Assembly: GCA_021464245.1 (NCBI GenBank)
Contig: JADCRB010000007.1
Location: 5,375,106-5,439,105 of the forward strand
DNA from: Carallia brachiata
Taxonomy: Eukaryota > Streptophyta > Magnoliopsida > Malpighiales > Rhizophoraceae
Direction of reading: 5' to 3'
DNA length: 64,000 bases
Shown: positions 46,455-58,391 of the stretch, one piece after another
Layout of the letters: each line of letters begins with the position of its first letter
Position numbering within the stretch: the first letter of the stretch is position 1
Translations under genes and position numbers: made by a program
Notes under the pieces: model-generated
What the model was told of the DNA's origin: nothing
Seen by the model: only the letters and a program-made list of their open reading frames with translations
Database searches by the model: none

Positions 46455-46680
46455 CGGGACTGAGAGGCTCAAAGGTTTTTGGATAGGGAATTTAGTCAAT
46501 ATTGTGTGCACTGTGCACTTCAAGTCCATTAATTTCTATACTAATGATACTGTACAAAAATTGGCTCTTAAAATAGTCTGGGAATGAGGAAGCCACTAAA
46601 TTGAAGAGGTTTGTGGCTATTGCTGCTCCTGGAATAACTGCCACATTACTTTGCTTGCCTATGGACACTGTAAGTTGCAA
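46455..46680 (+). pseudogene. Mitochondrial carrier (BTL3-like) gene fragment
   Basis: Mitochondrial carriers move metabolites or nucleotides across the inner membrane. Here GFWIGNLVNIV, HFKSINFYTNDTV (46474-46560) and, after a frame change, SGNEEATKLKRFVAIAAPGI then TATLLCLPMDT (46578-46668) match the plant adenine-nucleotide carrier type; LPMDT resembles the Px[DE]xx[RK] carrier signature. Only about 70 residues remain. The match stops at GTAAGT, a good splice donor, so this seems a piece of genomic DNA with its exon end, not a processed copy. Non-functional. Confidence 0.75.
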
Positions 46681-47500
46681 AATGAACTTGCTTAATCTCA
46701 ATGATTTTCTCGCTATATATAGATCTTATAAGGCTGTAACTTTGTAAGAACATGTTTGAGTCTCTGGAAGAGTATCTTGGTGATAACATTTGTGCTTATC
46801 CCCTAATTTGTTTGATATGTCATATACTTTCTTCTTGGAATTTGTTGCTGGGTGGGCAAGAAGGGAAAGAGAGCTTTAAAAGCAATTAAGTTTGGGGGTT
46901 AGTAGTACTGGACACTTATACTTATTAGCTACAGTCACTAGTTAAATCTCTACCCTCCATAAACAAGTGGATCGATTATAAGGGCCAATGTTTGTTTTTT
47001 TTGAGCAATATAAGAGCCAATGTTGGCGCTGCACATTTTCAAGCGGGAAACCTTTTGTAAATTGAAATTGCTCCTTATTTCATTTAAATGCCACTGCACT
47101 CGTATACTATATGCTAAATTGCATTCGTTTTGTATGATCAGTGGTAGATGTAAAAAACATTTTTAGAGGGAACAATTATCATATGTATAAATACATTAAC
47201 AAAAATTAATATAAAAACTGATACAGAAAATTTATTAATTATTGTAAATTGTTAATATTGTTATTATCTCTTGTCAATTTAAATGTTTTAAACTTTTTTT
47301 ACTACTATTAAAACATATTTTAATATACTTTCGTATTTAATTATTCATAGCAACAAATTTTTACCTCCAATGGTTATAGTCAGGGAAATATGAACTAAAT
47401 TTAATAACAACATACATTTTTAGATATACACAAAGCTTTTAAAGATTGTTTTCTTCTTAATAAAAATAACGGGTAATACTTTGTATCATTAAAACAAGTA
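46681..47500. other. Spacer
   Basis: AT-rich, no gene or clear repeat recognised before the tandem array. Confidence 0.5.
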
Positions 47501-47504
47501 TTTG

Positions 47505-50215
47505 CGCAAATGACTGTTTCGTGTCTGCCACATACGACAACAAATCAAAATATAGGATAAGATTGAGAAATTATATGACACATACAGAAAATTATGTGAC
47601 ACTTTTTACAAGCCATTAACAAAATTTTTATAATTCATGGTAAATCTTGTCATATATTTTACATGATATGTCATAAAATTTTTGCTTTATATCATATATT
47701 TTTTTAATTATGTCATACATTACGTTCACTAAATGGCCACTTTAAGTGCAGCTAAAAAGTTTATCTCATTACATATTTACTTGCATCATGCTTTCAGCTT
47801 CTATGTATCACAATATGAACGCATTTATGAACTTACAATATTTATTATTTTGGTATCTTATCAATGGTCACAATATTTACGTCAGATTACTTATTTTCTT
47901 TCTCTAGTACCACTACATGACTGTCTTTTAAATGACTGTTTCTTACCTGTCACATACGACAAAAAGTAAAAATAATCACAAGATTGAGAATTATATGACA
48001 CATACTAAAATTATATGACACTTTTCACAGGCCATTAACAAAATTTTTATAATTTTCGGTAAATCTTGTTATATATTTTACATGAGATGCCATATAATTT
48101 GTCCGTTATATCACAATTTGTTTTATTTATGTCATACATTACGTTCGCCAAATGGTCATTTCAAGCGCAGCTATAAAGTTTATCTAATTACATATTTACT
48201 TGCATCATACTTTCAGCTTCTACGTATCACAATATGTATGCAGTTATGCGTTTACAATATTTATTATTTTGATATCTTATCAATGGTCACAATATTTACC
48301 TCAGATTACTTCTTTTATTTCTCTAGTACCACTACATAGTTGTCTTTTAAATGACTGTTTCTTACCTGTCACATACGATCAAAAGTAAAATATATAACAA
48401 TATTGAGATATTATATGACACATACTTAAAATTATATGACACTTTTCACAGGTCATTAACAAAATTTTTATAATTTCCGGCAAATCTTGTCATATATTTT
48501 ACATGAGATGTCATATAATTTGTCCGTTATATCACAATTTTTTTTATTTATGTCATACATTAAGTTCGCCAAATGGTCATTTCAAGTGCAGCCAAAAAGT
48601 TTATCTCAGTACATATTTACTTGCATCATACTTTCAGTTTCTATGTATCACAATATGTACGCAGTTATGCATTTACAATATTTATTCTTTTGGTTTCTTA
48701 TCAATGGTCACAACATTTATGTCAGATTACTTCTTTTCTTTCTCCAGTACCACTACATGGCTGTCTTTTAAATGACTGTTTCTTACCTGTCACATACGAC
48801 AAAAAGTAAAAATATATCAGGATTGAGAAATTATATGACACATACTTAAAATTATATGACACTTTTCACAAGCCATTAACAAACTTTTTATAATTTCTGG
48901 TAAATCTTGTCATATATTTTACATGAGATGTCATATAATTTGTCCATTATATCATTTTTATTTTTTTTATGTCATACATTACGTTCGCCAAATGGCCACT
49001 TCATGCGCAGCCAAAAAGTTTATCTCATTACATATTTACTTGCATCATACTTTCACCTTCTCCGTGTCACAATATTGATGCATTTATGTAATTACAATAT
49101 TTATTATTTTGGTATCTTATCAATGGTCATAACATTTAGTTCAGATTAATTCTTTTTTTTTCTCCAGTACCACTACATGACGGTCCTTTAAATCTGTTTC
49201 GTGCTTGCCACATATGACAAAAACTCAAGATATAGGACATGATTGGGAAATTATATGACAGATATGAAATTATATGACACTTTTAACAAGCTATTAACAA
49301 AAAATTTTTATAATTCCTGGTCAATCTTGTCGTATATTTTACTTTAGATGTTATATAATTTATCCGTATATTTTTTATTTATGTCGTATATGACATTTGC
49401 CAAATAGGCACTTCAAGTGCAGCAAATAAGTTTATCTCATTATATATTTACTCGCATCATGCTTTCAGCTACTACTTATTACAATATATACGCATTTATG
49501 GGACAATAAGGTTTATTATTTTGGTATCTTACCAATGGTCACAACATTTACTTCATATTATTTCTTTTCTTTCTCCAGTACCACTACATGGTTGTCTTTT
49601 AAATGACTGTTTCGTGTCTGCCACAATGACAACAAGTCAAAATATAGAACAAGATTGGGAAATTATATGACACACACAGAAACTTATATGACACTTTTTA
49701 CAAGCCATTAGCAAAACATTTTATACTTCCTACTCAATCTTATCATATATTTTACGTCCATTATATCGTCTATTTTTCCAATTATGTCGTATATGACATT
49801 TGCCAAATGGGCACTTCAAGCGCAGCCAAAAAGTTTACCTCCTTCCATATTTACTTGCATTATGTTTTTAGCTACTACTTATCATACTACGTACGCATTT
49901 ATACGATTACAATGTTTATTATTTTGGTATCTTATTAATTGTCACAACATTTATTTCACATTAATTATTTTCTTTCTCCAGGCCCACTATGACTGTCCTT
50001 TAAATGGTTGTTTCGTGTCTGACACATATGACAAAAAGTGAAAATATAGGACAAGATGATAAATTATATGACAAATAAGGAATATTATATGACACTTGTA
50101 ACAAACCATTAACAAAAAAATTTTATTATTCCTCGTCAATCTTGTGTATATTTTACTTTACATGTCCTATAATTCCTCAATTATATCATACATTTTATTT
50201 ATGTCATATAATTTC
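47505..50215. repeat. Tandem array of ~420-bp units
   Basis: The landmark AAATGACTGTTTC...CACATACGACAA recurs at about 47509, 47931, 48351, 48771, 49188, 49600 and 50009, giving six full units of 422 to 409 bp and a partial seventh. The central units are the most alike, the outer ones more diverged, especially to the right. Each unit contains ATTATATGACACATAC, AATGGTCA(C) and TTATCAATGGTCACAA words. Several units keep an open frame of 78-90 codons ending CLLNDCFLPVTYDKK. No match to a known gene; satellite-like. Confidence 0.9.
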
Positions 50216-50367
50216 CTTCTACTATTTTATATTTTGCTCGTATATAATAACCATGAAACAACCATTTAAAGAACAATAAAAAAAATTTTCCCTTTCTTTC
50301 ACAGGAAAAATTAATTACATTAATCTTTTGCATGCGTGACCATTATATAACGACGACTTCAACACAA

Positions 50368-50551
50368 ACTTACATATTTATTGTCCATTAGGGGATACTA
50401 TAGTGCTTAGAATTTAAAACTTTTATTTTAAAAGTCTTGAGTTCAAATGCTGGGAAGAGAGGGAGGGGTTTATAGAAGGGGAACGTTACCCCCATCGTGT
50501 ATTTTATAGTGCAACAGGCCTCCTAATAAAAAAAAAACTTACATATTTATT
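50368..50551 (+). mobile_element. SINE with perfect 15-bp target duplication
   Basis: ACTTACATATTTATT stands at 50368-50382 and again at 50537-50551. The body between (about 154 bp) carries a B-box-like GAGTTCAAATGC and ends in TAATAAAAAAAAAA, so it is a plus-oriented, tRNA-derived short retroposon. Its 3' half differs from family A. Recent insertion judging from the perfect duplication. Confidence 0.8.
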
Positions 50552-52657
50552 CTTTCTCAATTTTCTCTTCATTCACTTTTCTGTTCTTACTATTTGGTTT
50601 TGTTGTGCGAATTTAAATATTAACTCATCAAATTATGTTATGCCTCTTGCTTACTTATTTTGAGTTATAATACTACTGGATGACATACAATTGAATTATA
50701 ATATAGTCTTTTTTAAATATGTGACACACAAATTTTATTACTAATATCAAATTATTTTAGTATTTTATAGATGTCTAATATGTAACTATTTTATTTAAGG
50801 GACATTTACTTACTCAGCTCTTTTAAATGAGATCAATATGAGATGATAGTTATATGTGTCAGTAGTATATTGCACTTACTAAACTCAACTATGCTATTAT
50901 AGATTATTAGATGAATTTCTATGATATTGTCGTACTATCTGCAATTAATTTCTCTTGTTGAGCCCGAAAAATCTAAATTTCATCAATAATTGAATTTCCC
51001 GCGCCTCAAACAAAAAGAAACGACATCTCTTTAGTGCAGAAAAATCAAATTTTATCTCAAGTTGTTTTACTATTTTGCCACTCTTCGTTTACCATTTATA
51101 CCCTTCATAATTAAATAATCAAAAACCAAAAAAGAAATCTTCTCATTGATTACATGCGTGTGTGGCAACCATGTTGCTCCCATTGTATCAACTACTTAAG
51201 ATTTCCCTTCCCAATGCGCTGCTAACTCAGTACAAATTTCCTAAACACAGCACAACTCATGACATGCACGCGCTCACGAGCAGTGTATCCAGGGAAGGAA
51301 ACAGACAAAGAAACGCCAAGGCGAAGCCAGGGGTTGTCCCCTCACGTGTGCCCCACCTGCGGCACATCCAACGCGAAATTTACAAATCCAATCCCAAATC
51401 CCACGTAATCATCCACTTCTCATTTCATCTCCTTTATTCCTCCCATTTTCCAAAGTGAAATCAATTACCCGTAACGTAGGATAATATAAAAAATATTATC
51501 CAATAAAGGAAAAGAAACAAAAAAAAATACATCAATGCAGAATATACTAATAACATTATATACATAAAAATATACAATTTATTTAATAATATTTAATAAT
51601 TTATTTTTTAATATAATTATTTAATAATTTATATTATTACATAACATAATATATGTATACATAAAATTTATTTAATAATATTTAATAATATTTTTAATTT
51701 TTTTAAATTCAATCTAATGAACCATATTACTGCCTACTTTAGCAAAAAAATGAATCACCCAAAAAAAATAAGAGAGTTGAATTCTCCACCAATGTCAAAA
51801 AAAAAAAAAAAAATTCTCCACCAATGCATTGTTCTTCTTTTTCAGTAAGCAAAAATAAAAACAAAATACTTATTAAAATTCTTTTATCTAAAATTAAAAT
51901 TATATAAATTATTAAATAACTGAATTTAAAGAAAAATAAAATAAAAATTGAATAAACTACTGAGATATACTTTTTTTTTTAGTCTTCCTCTAATATTTGA
52001 AAAGTCTTATTAGATTTTTGTCTGTTCAAACACTCTCGAATTCATATTAAGAGCGGCTCTCTCAACACCCTTTTTTTCATTTACAAGACTCAAATTTAAA
52101 ATTTTATTTAAAAAATATTAAGTTTTTTACCACTCAAATCAACAACTTAAAGCAACAGTTGTTAGTAACTACTCACATATACTGTACACGATTTGTTACC
52201 ACTTAAAAGCACAGTTACATGTTGGAGCTCCAAACAAAAACACATTCTCTCTTTTCATCACGGAATTTCCAAAGTTCCCATGCCTCCATAATTAAAAAAT
52301 TGAAAAAAAAAAACCAGATAAAAAAGGAAAGAAAAACCCAGAGAGAAGCTCACTGTAAGTAGTAGTAGTCTAGCAGACTACACGCAAAACAAAGAGAGAA
52401 AAATCCTTAAAATTCCCACAAAAAGCCGTTCGATCGTTGTCTGTCTTACTCCTTTCTTGTTTTGGTAACTCAACTTCGCTCTCTATGCTTTAGATTCATT
52501 AAACGGCTGCGTTTTGATCTTACTTTTGCTGTTATTAATTAGCATTTATGTCTAATTTTGACTTCGGCGATCATTCAAGTGTACGTTTCTTTTTTTCTTT
52601 TTTCTATTTTTTTTTTGGTTTGGATTTTTAAAGTTCCGTTGAAACTATAAGAAGAAG
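50552..52657. other. Spacer and 5' region of the glucose transporter gene
   Basis: No gene recognised. 51160-51460 is GC-richer with an open frame of 98 codons but no known domain. 51540-51720 is an A/T-only block with TTTAATAATATTTAATAAT words also seen near 33120. From about 52320 a leader with CT- and GA-rich stretches runs to the start codon. Confidence 0.45.
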
Positions 52658-55600
52658 ATGCAAGCATCGATGCGCGCAGTGAACGGGAGCATAACTTTAT
52701 GCGGCGGCGCTGAGGCGGCTCGAAGCAACCGGAGGAGACCGGCGGTTCGCGGTGGCCGTCGTGGTGGTTCTTTGTGTCACTGCCGTCTTTGAATAGTATT
52801 AGTAATAGGAATCGCTGCATGAGTAATAATAGGAGGAGTTGCTTTGGATTCCGTGTTGATTCGGTGCCTATGGCTACCGAGCTCGCTCGTGCTAGCTTCT
52901 TCAGGTCCCGGCCGGTCAAGGCTCTGGCTTCCGGTTCGTTCTCCGCCCGTCGATTTTATCTAAATTGGCTTTTTGTTTGTTGTTATCATTAGATTGGTTC
53001 GTGAATTTTGAGGTTTTCGTTTTCTTTTTTTTTTTTTCATTTGTTTAATTGTATTTTCCATGATTTTTTTTTTTTTAAATTTCAGACGGAGACATAGAAG
53101 ATGTGAGTCCATTGCAACATCAGGACGTTTCTCCGGTGAAGCCGCAGGGAAAATCTTCGGGGACTGTACTGCCGTTTGTCGGTGTTGCGTGTCTTGGTGC
53201 CATTTTGTTCGGTTATCATCTCGGGTATAGCTTCAGTTTGATGCCATTTCACAGTTAGTTGAGTTGCATTGAATAATTTGCTTTCAGAATTATCTGAGTT
53301 CTGATTTACCAGCAGGTTGGTTAAGGTTTAAAATCGCGAACCTGCGATGGCAGTTTGATTGTATTGACTGCTATGCAATTTTTGATAGCGCAACTATGTG
53401 GCAATTGAGCGTGAATTTGGACATGGCGAGGCTCATAATAGTGATTTTTATGTCGTTTCTTTGGTGTTTCAGAGTTGTGAATGGTGCTCTTGAGTACCTT
53501 GCCAAGGATCTTGGGATTACAGAAAACACTGTCTTACAAGGCAAGAAATGCTAGGCCATGCTGAGAATTCTTTGTCTGACATTTTTTTTTCCAACTTCCT
53601 TAACGTTGGCGCTGCCTGCCCCTTGTTTTTATTTCCTGATGCCTTCTTAATGAAACTGATGATACACTGAGTTGGGGTCACAAGAAGAACTCCCCTCGGC
53701 AAACTTTATGTGGGAGAACGGCAGTTTAATTTGTTTGAATATAATAAAGGAAGAAAGGGAAAGGGAAAAAGATAAAAGAGTGTTTTGTATCTTGTCCATT
53801 GGCAATGATTTTCTTAAAAGTATCTGGAGCTATTTGCAGCCTTTTAAATCATTGTTGTCTCTATTCCCTAACTGTTATGTAAGTCTTGTACAATTTCGAT
53901 GTTCTTAACGACGTGGCTAATTGTCTTATGTGTAATAATATTTAGGATGGGTTGTCAGCACACTACTAGCTGGTGCCACTGTTGGATCATTTACTGGTGG
54001 AGCATTGGCTGACAAATTTGGCAGGACAAAGACCTTTCAATTAGATGCAATTCCACTGACAGTTGGAGCAATCCTTACGTCTGTATTTTATCATCTGGTT
54101 TTTGGCTATAATGATTCTTATTTTTGTTAAAACTAATGTTTCATGTTGTATTCTAATGTTTCCAGTGCTACAGCACAGAGTGTACAGACTATGATAATTG
54201 GCCGTCTACTTGCTGGTATTGGAATTGGGATATCTTCTGCTATTGTGCCACTTTACATTTCTGAGGTTGTTAGCTTTGACATTCTTGTAAGGTCAACATG
54301 ACTGGCAGTATTTTTTACAGCAGAAGACATCTAACACCATTGTCTTTGCTAGATATCACCAACTGAAGTCCGTGGTGCATTGGGGTCTGTAAACCAACTG
54401 TTTATATGTATTGGTATTCTTTTGGCGTTGGTTGCTGGATTACCATTAGCAGGAACCCTATATGGTATGTCTAGTCTTTGTGCCTTTTTATATTTATGTG
54501 TGTGTTTGCTCGCTGTGCCTAAATGCATACCTATGTCTGCATGTGTGTATAGACTTTTCTATTTACATTATTTTTCATGAACAACTGCTTGTTCTTTTAA
54601 TCTGTCCAGTATTATATAAATCCTCAGGTGGAGGACAATGTTTGGCATTGCTGCTGTCCCTGCAATCCTATTAGCAGTGGGAATGGCATTTTCTCCAGAA
54701 AGCCCTCGGTGGCTATTTCAGGTTTTCCTCATTCAACAGCAACACTGAACATTTTATTTTTTTTCATATGTGTGTGAGTATATTCTACACACTTGATTCC
54801 CGATTAATTTGCTATTTCATGCACATCATTTACTGATGATATTCGTTTTGTAGCAAGGAAAAATTGCTGAGCTGAAAAATCAATAAGGACACTTTATGGG
54901 AAGGATAGAGTTGCTGAGGTCATGCATGATTTAACTGTGGCTGGTCAAGGTTCTGTGGAGTCTGAAGCTGGATGGTTTGATCTATTCAGTAGCCGTTATT
55001 GGAAAGGTAATTAGAAATGTCTTTGACCAGAGATTCATTAAGGAAACAAAGATCTGGGTCACTTAGTCAAGGAATCTTTGGACCTTTGTTTTTCAGATTT
55101 ATGGATTTATGCTCTCATCTCCTTTGAAATTTCAAATTTTTGACATTTGCGTAACTACGACTCTGTATTTCTTTGTTATAGTTCATCCATGAAATCTATT
55201 GTGTCATTAAGGTATAAATGTTAGGATGTCACTGGTCATCGCCTGCCCAATTGAAGCCAGTAGCACCTGAGAAGAATGCTAGGGTTGTACCTGTCTTTCT
55301 GTTTTAAACCTCACAATCATGATGTTCATGGCAAACTGCAACAAATTGTTTCCTCAAACATAAAAGGTCCCTGATATGATATATCTCTTCTTTTTAGTTC
55401 AATTGATATGTGACATGATTTAACTCTCGCACATTTTTTAACCTATTTTCTTGGTCTATGCTTCACAATATTTGTCATTCTGTTTTAAGCTGGGATAAAT
55501 GATCCTCTTCTCCTTGATTTTGTTGTTTTGATGCAGTTGTTAGTGTCGGTGTAGCACTTTTCTTCTTCCAACAGATGGCTGGTATAAATGCTGTAGTGTA

Positions 55601-57796
55601 CTATTCCACTGCTGTGTTTCGTAGTGTTGGGATTGCATCTGATGTTGCTGCAAGTGCTCTTGTTGGGGCATCAAACGTCTTTGGTAACAATTTGCTGTCT
55701 CTGTCAAATATTAGAAGGAAAACAGGGATTGACCCTTACATAATCTATTTCTTGATGTCGGCTTTTTATAGGCACCACTATTGCATCATCCTTAATGGAC
55801 AAACAAGGAAGGAAAAGCCTTTTAATAACAAGCTTTTGTGGAATGGTATGGTTATTTTTAGCACAAGTCTTTCTATTTGGCATATCTCACATATTATAAA
55901 ATCTTTGAAGTATCCTCTGATTCCACATTTAGCTACAGGAGTACTCATCTTCTTCCCCAATTATGGTCATGGCTGTGAAGTTGAGGTTCTCATGAAGTAC
56001 TCTGCAATTTTTAAATGGACGTATCAATTTTACTGGTCCAATACCTAATATGTTATGATATGTTTATTAAAGTAGAAAGAGAGAACAACACATGCTACTA
56101 GGGAGAATTATCTTGAAGGGAGTTCAGTGGTCTGATTTACTTATACTCATCTCCTTGGCTGAACTTTAATCAACATGTGGATTAATTTTGGATTTTTTTC
56201 TCAATCTGTTCATTCAGTTGAAGTGTTTGTAGGTTTCATCTGGATGAGACACAACACATAAGACCCCTTTTCCTTGCATGTATCCAGTAAATTGAACCTT
56301 ACCCAATTTAACAGCAAGCGGTACTCTTGATGTCTTTGCTGTCAATTTGTTTTCCTGCCCCAAGAAAAAATGTTGTTTTCCAATTTGTTCCATCGAAATT
56401 CTGGATTTGGTAGGCTATGTTGCTAGATGACTACTTCTATTGTTATTATTTTTTTTCTTCTGTTGGGTTGGCACAGGGTTTGATTCACAAATAACATTGC
56501 CTGCCATAGCTAGAATTCATGTGCATGAATATCCTATTAGAAGATATTGTATCTTTCCGTCTTTTTTGTGTCTTGCATGATGAAGCTGTATGACTAACAT
56601 GTGAAAATTGATGACCGATTCTTAGTCTCTCTGTGAATTTGATACACTACCCTTTTACGTATTTTTGGTCATGAAGGCTGCTTCAATGTTGCTACTCTCC
56701 TTGTCCTTGACTTGGAAGGTTCTGGCGCCATATTCTGGCACCCTTGCTGTTCTTGGAACAGTTTGGTAAGTTAATAAAGTTTCTTCTTGAATCAGCGAAG
56801 CTGCTGTCTTCTTCTTGTTTTTTTTTTTCCTTGGTTACCTGTTGCCTTTAATTTTTTCTCATCCCTTCCCCCTTTCTTTTTTTAAGGGCTGGGGTGGGAT
56901 TGAGTTATTTTGCTTTATCTTTTACTCTGGTCTGGTGATTACTGAAATTTGTCCTTTTGGACCATTTAAAGTGTGAATTTTCTCATAATCCAGCTATGTA
57001 TTGTCCTTTTCACTTGGTGCTGGTCCTGTGCCTGCTCTCCTCCTGCCAGAGATATTTGCATCGAGGATCAGAGCAAAAGCAGTTGCCTTATCCTTGGGAA
57101 TGCATTGGGTAAGTCATGAAAAGAAAAGGATTGATAATTGATTAATGCTACTGCGTATGGTAAGGAACTAACTTCTAAAGAATTTGATTTTTTTTTCCCT
57201 TTAATTTTTGCCTTTGATCTATTATGAAGAGGAACAAAAGGGAAATTCCCAAACGAGCAATTGACGCAAGGTCACAACAGAAAATCCTACCATATTGTCT
57301 TTAGCCAAATAGCTAATAAATTATCAGTTGGATAAAAGTGCACGTGCATGCACATAGAACACACATGCTTGTGCACATATACCTGGAGCAGGGATGATGG
57401 GGCAACTTTTCCATCTTATAAGGTTTAATATTTATTGATGTTTGAAATTATGTACATATGTGCATGAGTTTGTCTACGCATTTTATCAATCTGAGAACAT
57501 CTAGCCTTTGTCGGTACAGAGAAGGATATATGACTCTTAAACATGCCTATCTGAACATGCATCAGTTTTTCATGCCAATTTCTTTATACTGATTCGGTTT
57601 TCTATGTTAACAGATCTCAAATTTCGTCATTGGCCTTTATTTCTTGAGCGTTGTAAACAAGTTTGGAATCAGCTCCGTGTACTTGGGATTTGCAGCCGTC
57701 TGTCTCCTTGGTGTCTTGTACATAGCAGGCAACGTTGTTGAAACAAAGGGACGATCTTTGGAAGAAATTGAACGAGCTCTTAACCCCACAGCTTGA
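52658..57796 (+). CDS. pGlcT: Plastidic glucose transporter (pGlcT-like), 13 exons
   Basis: Sugar porter of the major facilitator superfamily in the inner plastid envelope, exporting glucose from starch breakdown. Exons: 52658-52933, 53086-53224, 53473-53540, 53946-54078, 54166-54265, 54353-54464, 54628-54721, 54854-55006, 55537-55683, 55772-55845, 56677-56765, 56994-57108 and 57614-57796. Hallmarks: [14 protein letters not shown] (loop 2-3), [69 protein letters not shown] and [16 protein letters not shown] near the end. The N-terminal ~90 residues (exon 1) serve as transit peptide. Intron 3 has a GC donor (ACAAG/GCAAGA). Three apparent 1-nt deletions break the frame: in exon 1 (about 52740-52775), near 54452 in exon 6 and near 54867 in exon 8. 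All splice sites are sound, so sequencing error is as likely as decay. Confidence 0.92.
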
Positions 57797-58391
57797 TTTG
57801 GATGTTTGTCAAAAGTTGCTTGTCATGATAATATCACGATTAATGTTCAGAAAGCACTATGCCTTTCTTTTCCGGGAAGATTTTTGGTCAGTATGAGTGC
57901 TGGGGATTGGCTTCTAAAGCCCATTTTGCTGTCACCCTTTCGAATGTCGGTTGTCATCAGCATCAGTGAACTGACAGTGTTGTAAGTTCAAACTCATGCG
58001 GTCACTGATTAATCCAACGGAGCTGAATGATGAATAATAAATTTTTTTTTGACTTTGGATTATTTTCAATAATTTCGGTGCGAGAAACGGACACAACTTT
58101 GGAAGCACGAGGAATTGCAAATTTGGCAAGTTAATGATACTAAAGTGGATGGGCCCGAATCAGTTACAACTATCTGGGGTTCTCCTTGATTTTACGTCAG
58201 GACTTTATCGTCACTTATACTATATATACACATAAGAGCTCCATACAGCAGTTGACAGAAGGCTCAATGGTCCTCACGACATCAAGACTGCAGCTGTTTT
58301 GTGCCTGTTTTTGGTCCATTTCTCACTTCCTAGGGACATTCGTGGAAACCTCAGAGATAGAAAAAGCTGCAACTTTCCAATTGGGAGATAT
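57797..58391. other. Convergent 3' flanks
   Basis: 3' regions of the transporter gene (plus) and the small basic protein gene (minus). No gene. Possible polyadenylation signal AATAAA-like words near 58030 (AATAATAAAT). Confidence 0.5.

Noticed and set aside
47505..50215. CRISPR-like array
   Set aside because: Units are ~420 bp, contiguous without unique spacers, and the genome is a plant; it is a tandem satellite.
51162..51458. Gene upstream of the glucose transporter
   Set aside because: 98-codon frame without recognised family; it may be GC-rich regulatory DNA.
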